Assembly (NCBI RefSeq): GCF_023159225.1
Contig: NC_063161.1
Location: 125,402,958-125,466,957 of the forward strand
Origin: Perognathus longimembris pacificus
Lineage: Eukaryota > Chordata > Mammalia > Rodentia > Heteromyidae
DNA length: 64,000 nt
Reading direction: 5' to 3'
The translations under genes and the position numbers were made by a program. The notes under the pieces were generated by a model, which did not search any database, was not told the origin of the DNA, and saw nothing but the letters and a program-made list of their open reading frames with translations. Every line of letters begins with the position of its first letter. Position 1 is the first letter of the stretch. This document shows, one piece after another, positions 45,683 through 58,700 of this stretch.

Positions 45683-48600
45683 CTACAAATAATAAACAAA
45701 AGAAAAAAGCAAACCAAACGTTATGATATAGGAAATGTTCAAAGGGATTGAAACAAAAACACAAAATGCACAAAGTTGTTGTTCTGGTTAGAAGTTTTAC
45801 TCACGTATCATCTTCAATATATTTTATTAGTGTCAAGGCTTTTCTGTGAAGGACGAGCAGAAATTGTGCAAGGAAAGTACTCCTGAGAGATAAACCAGGC
45901 TTCAAATGAAAGACCTGCAGGACGAGGAACCATTTCAACATGCAGCTTTCTTGCATGCTACTTAAATAGCACATGTCCCTGATGGAACTTACAGTAGCAG
46001 AGAGCAACCCAAGAGCCAAGGCCACTGATGCCCCGGAAAGCACTATGGTGGCAGCAATGGGTCTGCAAACTTTGAAGTTTTCTATTTTATCTTTACAAAT
46101 GGATGCAAAGCTTTCATTCTACACAAAAATATGCCAATGCGTACCTTATATATTAGATACTCCATGCTGTGTGGTTATGAAAGGGTAGAGAGTGGGAAGA
46201 ATTTTATTTCAGCTCAAGAAATTCTGAATTGCAAGACTGAATTATCCTCCAACTAGGCAGACTATGTCACAGACCAAAATTTCTAGTTAATGTAAAGGAC
46301 AGTGCCTGAGGCTAGTGCTCTATTACTTGAGCCACAGCTCCACTTCCAGCATTTTCTTTTTTTTTTTTTTGGCCAGTCCTGGGCCTAGGACTCAGGGCCT
46401 GAGCACTGTCCCTGGCTTTTTCCCGCTCAAGGCTAGCACTCTGCCACTTGAGCCACAGCGCCGCTTCTGGCCGTTTTTTCTGTATATGTGGTGCTGGGGA
46501 ATCGAACCTAGGGCCTCGTGTATCCGAGGCAGGCACTCTTGCCACTAGGCTATATTCCCAGCCCCACTTCCAGCATTTTCGTGGTTAACTAGAGGCTAGT
46601 GTCTCATAGACTTCCCTGCCCCAGCTGACTTTGAACTGTGATCTTCAGATTCCAATCTCCTGAGTAGCTAAGATTAAAAATGAGATCTACTGGTAGTTGG
46701 ACTAAATTTCAAAATAATTTTCATTCAATTAAGACAAATGATCCTCTGCCTCTCTTTAAAATAATAACCACTGAGTTATAAGGTAGTGTTTGAAATTTAA
46801 AAGAAAATGTTGGTTATATGAAATGGGAACTGTTGAGTTTTGTTTTTTTACTGGTAATGTACTGATTACTCATCATTGAGACTTTAGATAGGCCACAGGC
46901 ATTTTCTAAAGATAAGGACCTAATCCCATATTTTTTGTCTATATATTACAGGCCCTATAGGACTTGTTTTAAAAGAAACCATATTATCTGTTTACTCTAA
47001 CAACATCTGATTTCATGCTTACCTGATCTAAGAAGGCTTTCACTAAAGTGTCTCTGTGCAGAACATCTTGGAAAATATTCCTATGAAGAAAAGACAAAGG
47101 CCCAAATGTTGAAATGATTATATAAGTTTGTTTTTACAACCTGCCACAATTGTCAGTAAATTGAATTCTTATAAACAAATGTATAAGAATTCAGATGTGT
47201 ATATTTTGAGAAAACTGAGGATATAAATTATTAGTAGACTATATACTTAGCATGCCTGAGGTGCTTAGTCCGATGCGCAACACCAATATATTGTGTAACA
47301 TTTTATAGACAATTGATAAATTTAACTCTCAAACCTGCCATCTTGAGACAAAACTAAGACTCATCAAAACAAAATACCAGCCACAAAAATAAATACACTA
47401 ATACTACTGCCCAAACCCCATACAAACTGATTGACCACTATTAACTACAGCACTTAGTGGTGATCAGTAGCTCAAAAAATATTTTTAAACAAATAGTTGA
47501 ATACTTAGTTTAAGGGCTAGTCTTAGGCTTTTAAAGGAAACTATGATTATATTAAAAAACAAACATTTAAGAAAAAAGGGTGATTAAATATATCTTCATT
47601 ATGATAGTACTTTTTTTTCCTTTTAAATATATTTGCTTTTACCCATAAAAGGTTTTATTTATTTGTTTTTTTGTCAGTTGTGGGGCTTGAACTCAGGGCC
47701 TGGTTGCTGTCCCTGAGCATCTTTGTGTTCAAGGCTAGCACTCTGCCACTTGAGCCACAGTGCCACTACCAGCTTTTGGTGGTTAATTGGAGATATGAGT
47801 CTCACGAGGACTTTTCTGCCCTGGCTGGCTTTGAACTGCAATCCTCAGATCTCAGCCTCCTGAGTAGTGAGGATTACAGGCATGAGCCACAGGCTAATGT
47901 AATTGTTATTATTAAGTAGTTGTACAAATGGGTTACAATTGCTTAGGTCAGATTATGAGTACAATGGTGCTTGGTCAAGACTTCCTTCTTGGTGATATGA
48001 AACGGCAGGGCATTACATACAAGTCAGGAGTGAAGCTATCGTCTGTGTAGATGATGGTGTCCTGGGCCACGTCTTCTTCTGAAGTGGCTCTCCAGAATGC
48101 TGTCAGCTCTGATCTCATGTATCTACGCTGATTAAAGATATGTTCGTGACAGGGTGGCATCTGCCTGACGGTATTGACATCCACGTCGATGTGCGTGGTG
48201 GGATAGGGGGCATACATGACTTGTCGGAAGGGGAGAACAAAGCTGCCAGTGGAATCCTGTCAAAATGAGAGGAAAACATATTGTCCAATGAGATAAGCCA
48301 TTTTTTTTAAGTTAATGAAACTGGCTCTAGCCAGGCACAAGGCCAGATGTTTGTAAACTCAGGTGGCAGGAGGACTGTGAGCTCAAGGCCAACCTGGGCA
48401 AAATACTGAGATGCTATTTCATTAACGAAATAGAAGCCAAAAGGCCTCAGAGGTGGCTCAATTGGGAGTCCCTGGGTTGAATCCCAAAAGAAAGACAAAA
48501 TAACAACTACAACAAAAAATAGCTTTGACTTTATTCTAAGAATTTATCATGATCTCATGCCAACCTTACTGACAACAGTGTTATGACAGCATTGGTCTTA

Positions 48601-49218
48601 ACATTGAAACACCAGAAATAACTTAAGCTTCTAAAAAGAGGAGTGATTATATAAGTAAAATAAATTTTTAACTGCTTAGTGGCTAAAAGCAAGGTCACTA
48701 AGGTCTGTTGATATTGAAAAAGGCTTATAATATATTGTGTAAATTTCAAGGTAGGATATTCAGAATATATTCCACTTGGGAGAAATTTCTATTTGAAAGA
48801 TATTATGTAACTCAAGGATACACACACTCTCTCTTTTTCTCTCTCACACACCTGATACCACGGCTTATACTTAGGCCCTTGCAGTTTTGTTTAGCTTTTT
48901 CATTCATGGCTGGTGCTCTGCCACTTGAGCCATTCTTCCAAGTCCTGCATTTTGCTCGTTAACTGGAGGTGAAAACTAGAGGTCTTCTGTGCTACAGTTA
49001 TCCTCAGATTACAGCCTCCTAGTAGTTAGAATTACAGGTATAATGCCTGGCTCAGTTTTTGTTTTTTAATTCTGAGCTAGGTGGTGGTGGCTCACACCTA
49101 TTAATCTCCAATTAACCAGTAAAAGGCTGGAAGTGGAGATGTGGTTTCAAATGTAAAGCACCAGGCTTGAATAAAAAAGGATAAAGGACTGTGCCCAAGT
49201 CCTGAGGAATTCAAGCCC

Positions 49219-49266
<48 letters not shown>

Positions 49267-49682
49267 TAGGGTTAGACAATAGTTACAAAGAACCATCTTG
49301 AAAACAAAGGATATGTAATGGTGTTTCACTCATGGCACCATGTATAAATTCAAAGACATATATACTTTGCTCAGAACTATGTTAAAGGAAGTCAGTTTCT
49401 GGGCATATAAACATGAGCTGAAGTAAATGATTATACTTATAAAGTATTTTTACAGAAATCCTCAAAAATTATTTTTGCAGCTGGGCATCAGTGGCTCATG
49501 CTTATAATCCTAGCCACTCAGGAGGTTGAGATCTGAGGATTGCAGTCCAAAGCCTGCCCAAGTAGGAAATTCCGTAAGATGCTCTAATCATCTACTCAAA
49601 AAAAGCCGGAAGTGGTGCTGTAGGCTTGAATACAAAGAGGCTTAGGGATAGTTCCCAGGCCTGATTTCAAGCCAGTGGACTG

Positions 49683-49736
<54 letters not shown>

Positions 49737-52700
49737 AAATACATGAACATAAATATATAACACAATAAATATATACATTATATATGTGTACGTATATACA
49801 TACATATATATTGCAACTTGGTTTTACTGGTGATAAATGGAGAGTATACCTTTAGCAGGCCTTGTACAAAGAGCCCTGACTCATATTTAAATGATGATTC
49901 TGCTTCACATAATCTGGAGCATTTCCTCTCGGCTGGTGTCAGAAAAAGGCATAATGTTCTCACTATCTATAAAAGAAAAGGGTTTTAGCATTAAAGTATG
50001 AAAGAAAAAGACTACTAGTTTGCATATGAAAGAGATTCAGAAATTTTTGTTACTGTCAAATATACTGCGAGTAATAACCATGTCTTAGTTATGTGAACAG
50101 TTCATGGGATATAATTCTTATTGCTTAAAAAAGAGATTCCTGTGGTCAAGGAAGTTTAGGAAATACTTCAAAACTAATAACACGGTACTGCAAAACCTGA
50201 TATCTGAATACATACTGTGACTCCTCTGGTGAATGACATAATATACAGCGTTTCTCAGACTTATTTAACCATGGAACAAGCCCCTTACTTTAGTGGGGAG
50301 TGTAAGTGAATACAATAATTGTACGTATACTCAGTAACAACTATTTTTCACACAAGCACACAACTTTGAAGAAAATCAAATGTAATTAAATTAGGTAGCA
50401 TTACTACTACTTTTGCAATTTTTTTTCTACATGTAAATCTTATGTTAATGAATATCAAGGAGGCGTGATATTTATATCTTCCTTGCAAACGAACATTTGA
50501 TCAAAGCTGATTTTAAGTAGCAAGCCATTGGTGAGTTTAAAAATCTCTGATTCTAATAGGATTTGTCCTAAAGTTCTATTAATACCCTAAAGTTTTGCAG
50601 GTAAAGTCACATTTCTGGCATATATAATAATAAATAAAAACTATTCTCTAGAGGTAATGTGATGACAGAAGTACAGAAATCTGTCATAGATGGTTGTATG
50701 AGAAATATAATTTTGACAAACTATATTTCCTGTGAGTACACAGAGTATCTTAAAAATAAATAATGAATATTATGGCAAAGCAGATAATCATGTACAACAT
50801 ATGCCCATGTAAAAAAAATTTTAAATGAGGCCTGGGTAAATGGATATAGACATGTGCACTTTATCTGTGGATTTCTTCTAAATAATGGAAGAAAAGTACA
50901 AAATCCTTTAGTTACTGTGGAATGCTTGGAAACAACTGTTTATGAATCCTTTACTAGGCACATGGGGCTCTGAATAATATTGACAAAGGGTGAACTCTAC
51001 CCACCACTCAGCAGCAACAGTTTCTTCAAAGGGTTAGATGTAGGGTAAAAATCAAAAGAATTAAATCAAGATAATGATTAAATAACATGTTTTAGGCTAG
51101 TTTCAAAAGTTTATGACTATCTTTATGTTTATTAAAATAAATGCTTTAGAATTTACTTGACATACATTTAAAATACCTAATATACAAATTTTCTCAAAAT
51201 TATTTATGTACCACTAAGCCTGGTATTTTCAGTTATCAAAATGTAATGAATGCCTGAATTATTATTTAACAGCTTATTTCACACTCATGACAAGTTGGTA
51301 GCAATAAAAGTTAGATCCCATTTGGGATTCTAACATGAATTACCTTATTTACTTTCTCTGCACTGCTACCTACTACAATGGAGCAGCCACAGGTCTGTAG
51401 GTGTGAGCTGATGGCACTGTAGGTTAAAGAAAACAGATGGAAAACACTAGCTATAAAACCACTTTGCAAACAAAGAGTTAAGTGAGCCTCACATGATTCC
51501 GAATCGCTTTACATGCTATACATTACAACCGGAAGTGTAATGCTATCATTTATTTGTATAAAACTACATTTCCTTGGGGCTTTTCACAGAGATTTACTCA
51601 GTTAGTAAAGTGTCATCATTTTATAGCTGAAGAATCTGATATAGAGAGAGGCCAAGTACTGAAAGTCAAGTGGGATGAAAGATAATGTTTAATTGCCGAC
51701 GCTAGTAAACTCAAGACTAAAGTGCTCTGACTTAAGCCACTGAGACCAAAATAGGTTGAACACTTATTCCTCTGACATAACATAATGAGCCTCAAGGGAA
51801 CAAATGCAGACATAAAAGTAAACACCTATTGTTTCACTTCTCATTTTAAACAAAAGTTTGTGACAATCTGCAACTGTGAAGAAGCACTAACATAGAATGC
51901 AAGAATACACATATATTGACTGGAGGTGTGGTTTGAGTGGTAGAGCACCAGCCTGAGCAGAAAAAGCCTAGTATAAGTTCAGGTGTTTGTATTTAACCTC
52001 TGACAACAGGACAAAAACAAAAACAAGAACAGATTGTCTATAACACTTAGCATTAGGGACTGACACATAATTCAATAAGTAGCTATTATTGTTATCATTT
52101 ACTTAAGAAGCAATAGAAAACTTTAGCTATTGACCACTAATTTTATCTGTGCCAGATACTACTATTCTAAAGTGCTTTTTTTGTGATTTACTACATTCAG
52201 TGCTCCAATAACTTTATAAAGTAGGTGCTATTATTATTTCTTATTTTACATTTTTATTTCTGTGATGCTAGGGAATAAACTCAGGGTCTCTTGCTTGCCA
52301 GTTAAACACTCTACCACTTGGGCTTCCCAAGTAGTAAGTAGGTGTTATTAGCATTCTCATTTTACAGATGTGGAAATGAAGGCACTGAATCTACAGGCAG
52401 CCAGTTCGGGTTATGCTTCACATTCTTCCATACCAAACCCCATGGTGATGTGAAAAAAATATCAGTACAGATATTAACAATTTCCATTTCCAGGCCTAAA
52501 GACAGTGAGAAGAGCAGATGCCTTAAGGCCCTAGTTTCCATCCACAGAGCACAGGAAAAAAACAGACAAGCCAGGCACCAGTGGCTCACACCTGTAATTC
52601 TAGCTACCAGGGAGGCTGAGATCTGGGGAATCCCAGTTTGAAGCTAGCCAAGACAGGAAAGTCCAAGATACTCTTATCTTCAATAAACTACTTGGAAAAA

Positions 52701-55700
52701 GCTGGAAGTGGCACTATGATAGAGTACTTGAGACAAAGAAGCTCAGGGATAACGCCCAGGCCTAGAGTTCAAGCCCCAGGACAAGCAAAAAAAAAAAAAA
52801 AAAAAAAGAGAAGAGAGAGAAAAAAGAAAGAAAAAAACCCAGACAACAGTTTTACTAGAAAGCTCAGGATTTTTTTTTTTTTTTTTTTTTTTTTTGGTTT
52901 GTTTTGCCAGTCCTGCGGCCTGAACTAAGGGCCTGAGCGCTGTCCCTGGCTTCTTTTTGCTCAAGGATAGCACTCTACCACTTGAACCACAGCACCACTT
53001 CCAGTTTTTTCTATATATGTGGTATATGTTAGGCAAGCACTTTACCATTCGGCCATATTCCCAGCCCAAGTTCAGGATTTTATGTACACTTATTTAAGTT
53101 TAAGCTCATTTATGGCCCAACTTAATTTGAAAGGTTTCTTCTTTTATCTTTAATGAGAAATAAAGGAAAAAAATCCCAACAAAACAGAAGACCAAGATTA
53201 AAGGAAAAAAAAAAACAGCTAAAGGACCAAGATTTCTTGTGGAGCACTATGGAGACTTAGCTTCTTTAAATTATAAAAGAACACATTAGCTAGGTTCTGG
53301 TGGCTCATGCCTGCATTCTTTGCTACTCAGGAGGCTGAGATCTGAGGATCACTGTTCAAAGCCAACGCGGGCAAGGCAGGAAAGTTCATGAGACTCTTAC
53401 CTCCAATTATTCATCAGAAAATGGGAACTGGAACTAGGCTTGAAATGGTAGAGTGCTAGCTTTAAGCAAAAGAGCTCAAGGATGGGCTGGGAATGTGTCT
53501 TAGCAGTAGAGTGCTTGCCTTACATGCATAAGCCCTGGGTTTGATTCCTCAGCACCACATAAACAGAAAAAGAGAGAAGTGGCACTGTGGCTCAAGTGGT
53601 AGAGTGCTAGCCTTAAGCAAAAAGAAGTCAGGGACAGTGCTCAGGCCCTGAGTCCATGCTCCAGGACTGGCAAAAAAAAAAAAAAAAAGTTCAGGGGCTG
53701 GGAATATGGCCTAGTGGCAAGAGTGTTTGCTTTGTATACATGAAGCCCTGGGTTCGATTCCCCAGCACCACATATATAGAAAATGCTAGAAGTGGCCCAG
53801 TCCAAGGCCCAGGACTGGCCAAAAAAATAAGAAATTAATAAAATATGCATTTAAAAAAAAGTTCAAGGACAGCACCCAGATCCTGAGTTCAAGCCCCAGC
53901 ACCAACAAAAGAAAAAGAAAGTGATATTATGTATATCACACACGGAGTGGAAGAAACAACAGTTCAAATATGCACTGCTATCCCTAGAATAAGTATTCTA
54001 TTATTTTCTTCTAAATTTGCGTGAGTACAGATTGGTATCTTTTTTATCCAGCATTTACAAAAACAAAGAAAATTCTTACTTGAGAAGAAAGCCTTCATGA
54101 CAACTGTCACCAATATCATCATCATTGAGTATGGTGTCAGCTATCTAAAAGTTCACCAAAGGGGAAACATTAGTCTGGCAATGACACAATATTGAGAGAA
54201 CACTTCTAACATCTTTCTATGAAATCTAGATTCAATATAATACACTGCCCTCATTTCTGAGCATCATGAAAACCCATAAAACAATTGGTGTGCACTGCTA
54301 TAACCTTTCAGAAGAACAAACTGAAAAGCTGGTCAAACAGGTTAAGTAACAATTTTTACAACTTCCCCTTCTGAACTGTCTGAATCCACACAGACCTTAA
54401 AGACAAAGTCAGTGGTAAGAAGTTTCCTAACATGTACAAACATGCATAATGTATGATTTAAAATGTCCTCAAAAGTTATTAAGAAAAACAAAATGAGTGA
54501 ACATAAGTAAATTTTTTTATGGAAGGTACTAATTTGAAATGTTTTGTTTCAAAAAGCATTGCATTAAATGACAACAGTTATTATAAGGAATGGAACTTTC
54601 CCACTTTTAGGAAACACAAAAATGGTGAGATAAGCTATCAGGATCAGAAGACTTGTTTGCAGCTCAGTGGTAGAGCAGTTGCCTCGTATGATAGGAGGCA
54701 GGGAGACTGTTAGGTCAGAAAATTCAGGGTTTTATGCATGCTTACTTCTTTGTGTCTAATACTTAATATACACGGTATTATGAGAAAATGTCTACTACTG
54801 AAATTAGAATATTGCTAACTGAATCACAGTAGAATAACTCAAGTGAACTGATGAAACGTTTACCCCATAGGACTCACATTTATTTCCTCAGGAACACTGT
54901 GTGATTTCATAGATGAAAGTAGTTCCATTACAGGAATGACCTCCCCGGTAAGCATGGGAATAATACTCTGACCCTGCACAAAGAAGTAAAACAGTGACAA
55001 AAATCACTTAACAGGGATAAGCTGAGCAAAGAAAAATGAAAAAGAACAAGGACAACATGGATGGAAATCCTTGGTAACTTGTTAAAAAATAGCCCCAAAC
55101 AAGTCTACTACTTAAAATATTTCTAAAGGATTTTCATGAGATTTAAATTTCTTTTCAGTTTCAGCTGTACTTCTAGCCACTCAGGAGGCTGAGATCTGTG
55201 GATCTCAGTTCAAAGCCAGCCTGAGGAGGACTGACCGTGAGACGTATATCTCCAATTAACCAGCAATAAAAGCTGGAAGTTGCGCTGGGGATATAGCCTA
55301 GTGGCAAGAGTGCCTGCCTCGGATACACGAGGCCCTAGGTTCGATTCCCCAGCACCACATATACAGAAAACGGCCAGAAGCAGCGCTGTGGCTCAAGTGG
55401 CAGAGTGCTAGCCTTGAGTGGGAAGAAGCCAGGGACAGTGCTCAGGCCCTGAGTCCAAGGCCCAGGACTGGCCAAAAAAAAAAAAAAAAAAAAAAGCTGG
55501 AAGTGGAGCTGAGGCCCAAGCACAATGTTGAGCAAAAAGTGCTCAGGGATTGCACCAAAGTCTACTGGCATATACACAAAAAATATCGGAATAAAATAAA
55601 CTCATTTTTGTTACCTCATGAATGTTTCCTTTAGACAACAAAGAATCACTGATTTATCATTTGCTACTACATTCAACAATAGAGTCATGCCAAATTTAGA

Positions 55701-58700
55701 AAAGTATCTCCTCTGACACTATTATAAAACTTTTCTGTTAGTGGTCATTATTATATTTCCTGTTTAAAAATGAGGAATGTCACGCATAAAGAGACTCTGA
55801 AATCCTCAGTGTTTCAATCAACATGCAACCTCCGCATTCAAAATATACAATCTACCCAAATGTAAATCAAAATTATCATACATATCTTAAGCATTGAAAA
55901 AACAGAAGTGTTTCCTTCAGGGAGCTTTCAAAACAGTACTAGTTATTATAAACTCTATCACTGTTTATTATATATTTAAAAGCAGTTTTAAGTCAGCACT
56001 TGTGGAATCAAGTTGATAGCACAGATATGTCAGAAGTCTGGTTGACACCTTATTCATTCACTATCACCATCAATGTGCGAACAACTTCAGTATGTAACTC
56101 CTAGAGATGTAGGTGAAACTGCCAAATATCAGCTTTTAGCTAAACATATTTAAATTCAGTTAATTAGTTCAGTAACTTTTTCCCCATCAACATACTGTGA
56201 AATAGGTTTATTCACATCCTTACATGTGTCTTTACATTGGAACCTCTGTCATCTCTACAGCCATATACGTGTGTGTGTGTGTGTGTGTTCTTTGTAAAAA
56301 ACCCCTTACATGGAAGCTACTTAAGAATTTAAAACTGATGCTACCTTTAGAAATTCCATTCTACACCATAAATCTCTATATTAAATAGTTTTAACTCTGA
56401 AAAAGATCCATCATACAGTAACCTCCAGAATTAATCAAACTCGTTTCTTTTGCTCTTTAATTTTCGAAGTTTTTACAATTACAATTAACATATGCAATCC
56501 AGTGAGAAAAATGACTGAATTTGTGTTTCTTTGCTAAGGGATTTTATCAGATGACAGCTATAAGTACCTTAAACTAGCACTGACTGAAGTTATTTCAGAT
56601 TAATGTATCACTCCCAAAGCAGTATTTATTATTCCAACTAAAGCTGTTGGAAGTGCAAAATGTAAGGCATGTAAGGACTCAATTATAAGGCAATGCCTCC
56701 TTTCAGAAAGGATAATTTTGGGAATCTCTCTCCAGCTAGGTTTAGGCACGTATGGTATATTTTGCCATGGGATCTCAGACAGTTATTGCTGGAAGCAAGT
56801 GAACAGCCTCACTGATGCTCAAGAACAAAAACTCTTACCAGCTGAGCACCAAACAGGAGGGACAGGAAACCCCTCAGCTTTCTTTTCCTCTTTGTGTTTT
56901 TCTAAACTTGAAGCTTTCAGAAGGTCAATATTTCCCAATTAAGGTCTCCAGCTTTTCCCAAACATACTTTACTCCTGACATAGGAGGATACACTTTAAAG
57001 CTCCTTGAAAAACAGGCAGAAATTCAACCTAGCAAGTACAGGGTTTTGGTTAAAAAAGCAAAATCTATCTAGAAGAATTTTACCTGGTCACATACTTCCT
57101 TGTCTTAAAATAATTCTACTTAATAATTCCATAAATACCTGTTAAAATGTTGGTAAAAGAGGCCCCATTCCTAGGGGCTGACTAATTAGCAAGTGAAGAC
57201 TGGGTTTCTCTCTGTGTAGGGAACCTATTTCTTAAAGTCTCAGACCTTTCCCTAGAATTACCTCACCTGGCCTGGAAAACAATTTACAGAATTACAAGCA
57301 TAATAATTTGTAAAGATTATTTTTTAGGACTTTATATGTCTAGTTCCTTGTTGATGTCCTCATATTTTCAAGGTTTTTTTTTTTTTTTTTTATTCAGGGT
57401 TTGTTTTTTGATGATGCTAAGGAGAATGAAAGAAAAAAAAAAGACAATCACACATGTTTTGAGGATTAAAGTTTAGCCGGGTGCTGGTGACAGTGGCTTG
57501 TAATCCTAGTTGCTCAGGAGGTTGAGATCTGAGTATCTTGTTTCTAAGCCATGCAGGGTAGGAAAGTCCATGAGACTTTTATCTCTAAAAGGTAAGCTGC
57601 AAGAGTTTTCAAGATATAACACTAAAGAAATACTACTCTTACAGCTATGTTTCCACCCCCAGACAAAACGCCTTAGGAGTATACACTCATTCTCTTCCTG
57701 TTATAAACTCCTTCTGTAGAAATAGTTTCTCAATCCATATCTTAAAAATGCAGAAACAATTTTCATTTTTATTATGAATATGTGATCCCAAACTTCTGTG
57801 CAAACAGAAAAAAGAAGCAAAATATTAATTTGTTAAATGCAATAATCATCAGGGTTAATCAATAAAGAACCCCTCTGTAAATCACCTTTACAAGAAAGTA
57901 AAATTTAAAAAATAAAATAAAGAAATTTTCATCTAGTTTATTCTTTATACATCCACAAGGATGGTATCATTTTCAGGCTGTCAATAAATGTCTTCAAGGT
58001 TTTTAATAAGGGTAATTATCAGCCTTAAAGAGATATATGCTATGGGAAGAATGGTAATTTATAATTTAACAGTATGCAATCTGCACTTTACCTGATCTTC
58101 CATTCTCTCTGTGCCTTCTAAGACAATCTTCTGGACATTTTCTTGCCTTTCCTAAGCAAACAACAAAAAACCTTACTTTAAACCTTACTTCAAAATTTCT
58201 TGATACGAATCCATTTTTCAATGTAGATATGTTCTTGTGTAACTTAACTCACAAGAAAAATACTTTCTACTTCAGAAGAAAATAGCAGGAGACAGTAAAC
58301 AAATCCAACAAATCAACACTTTCATAGACAAAATAAAATAAAAACTGTCTTTATTCTGCAGTGAAAAAAAACTAATTTAGCTGAACGTAATATAATATCT
58401 GCAGTTTCAGAAAGGAAAATGACAAACTTTTTAAATTAAACAAGGTCCAGCTGAATCTAAGAATGTGGAACTTGCTTATTCTAAATGAATTTCATAAACA
58501 GCTAAAAAATAAGGAGGCAAACCTGAAAATACAGTAACATCTTAATCCATTAAAGGGAACTATTTGAAACCAGGAGTCTTATAAAATTAGTAATGTCTTA
58601 ATGGATTTTTGGGTTGATATTAAGCCAGAAAGTTATAAGAATTGAATTTGTTCTTTAGACATGCCAAAAGTATAAATATCATTACATTAAACTACATGAT

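Larger units (their letters stand above)
53285..53905 (+). mobile_element. Long SINE hosting two nested SINEs
   Basis: The head, middle and first part of the tail are at 53285-53483. The tail resumes at 53861 with GTTCAAGGACAGCACCCAGA after two insertions. Confidence 0.85.

Noticed and set aside
46312..46548. Repeated open frames with similar peptide text (for example at 9802, 46315 and 55335)
   Set aside because: They are translations of the same dimeric SINE, not genes.
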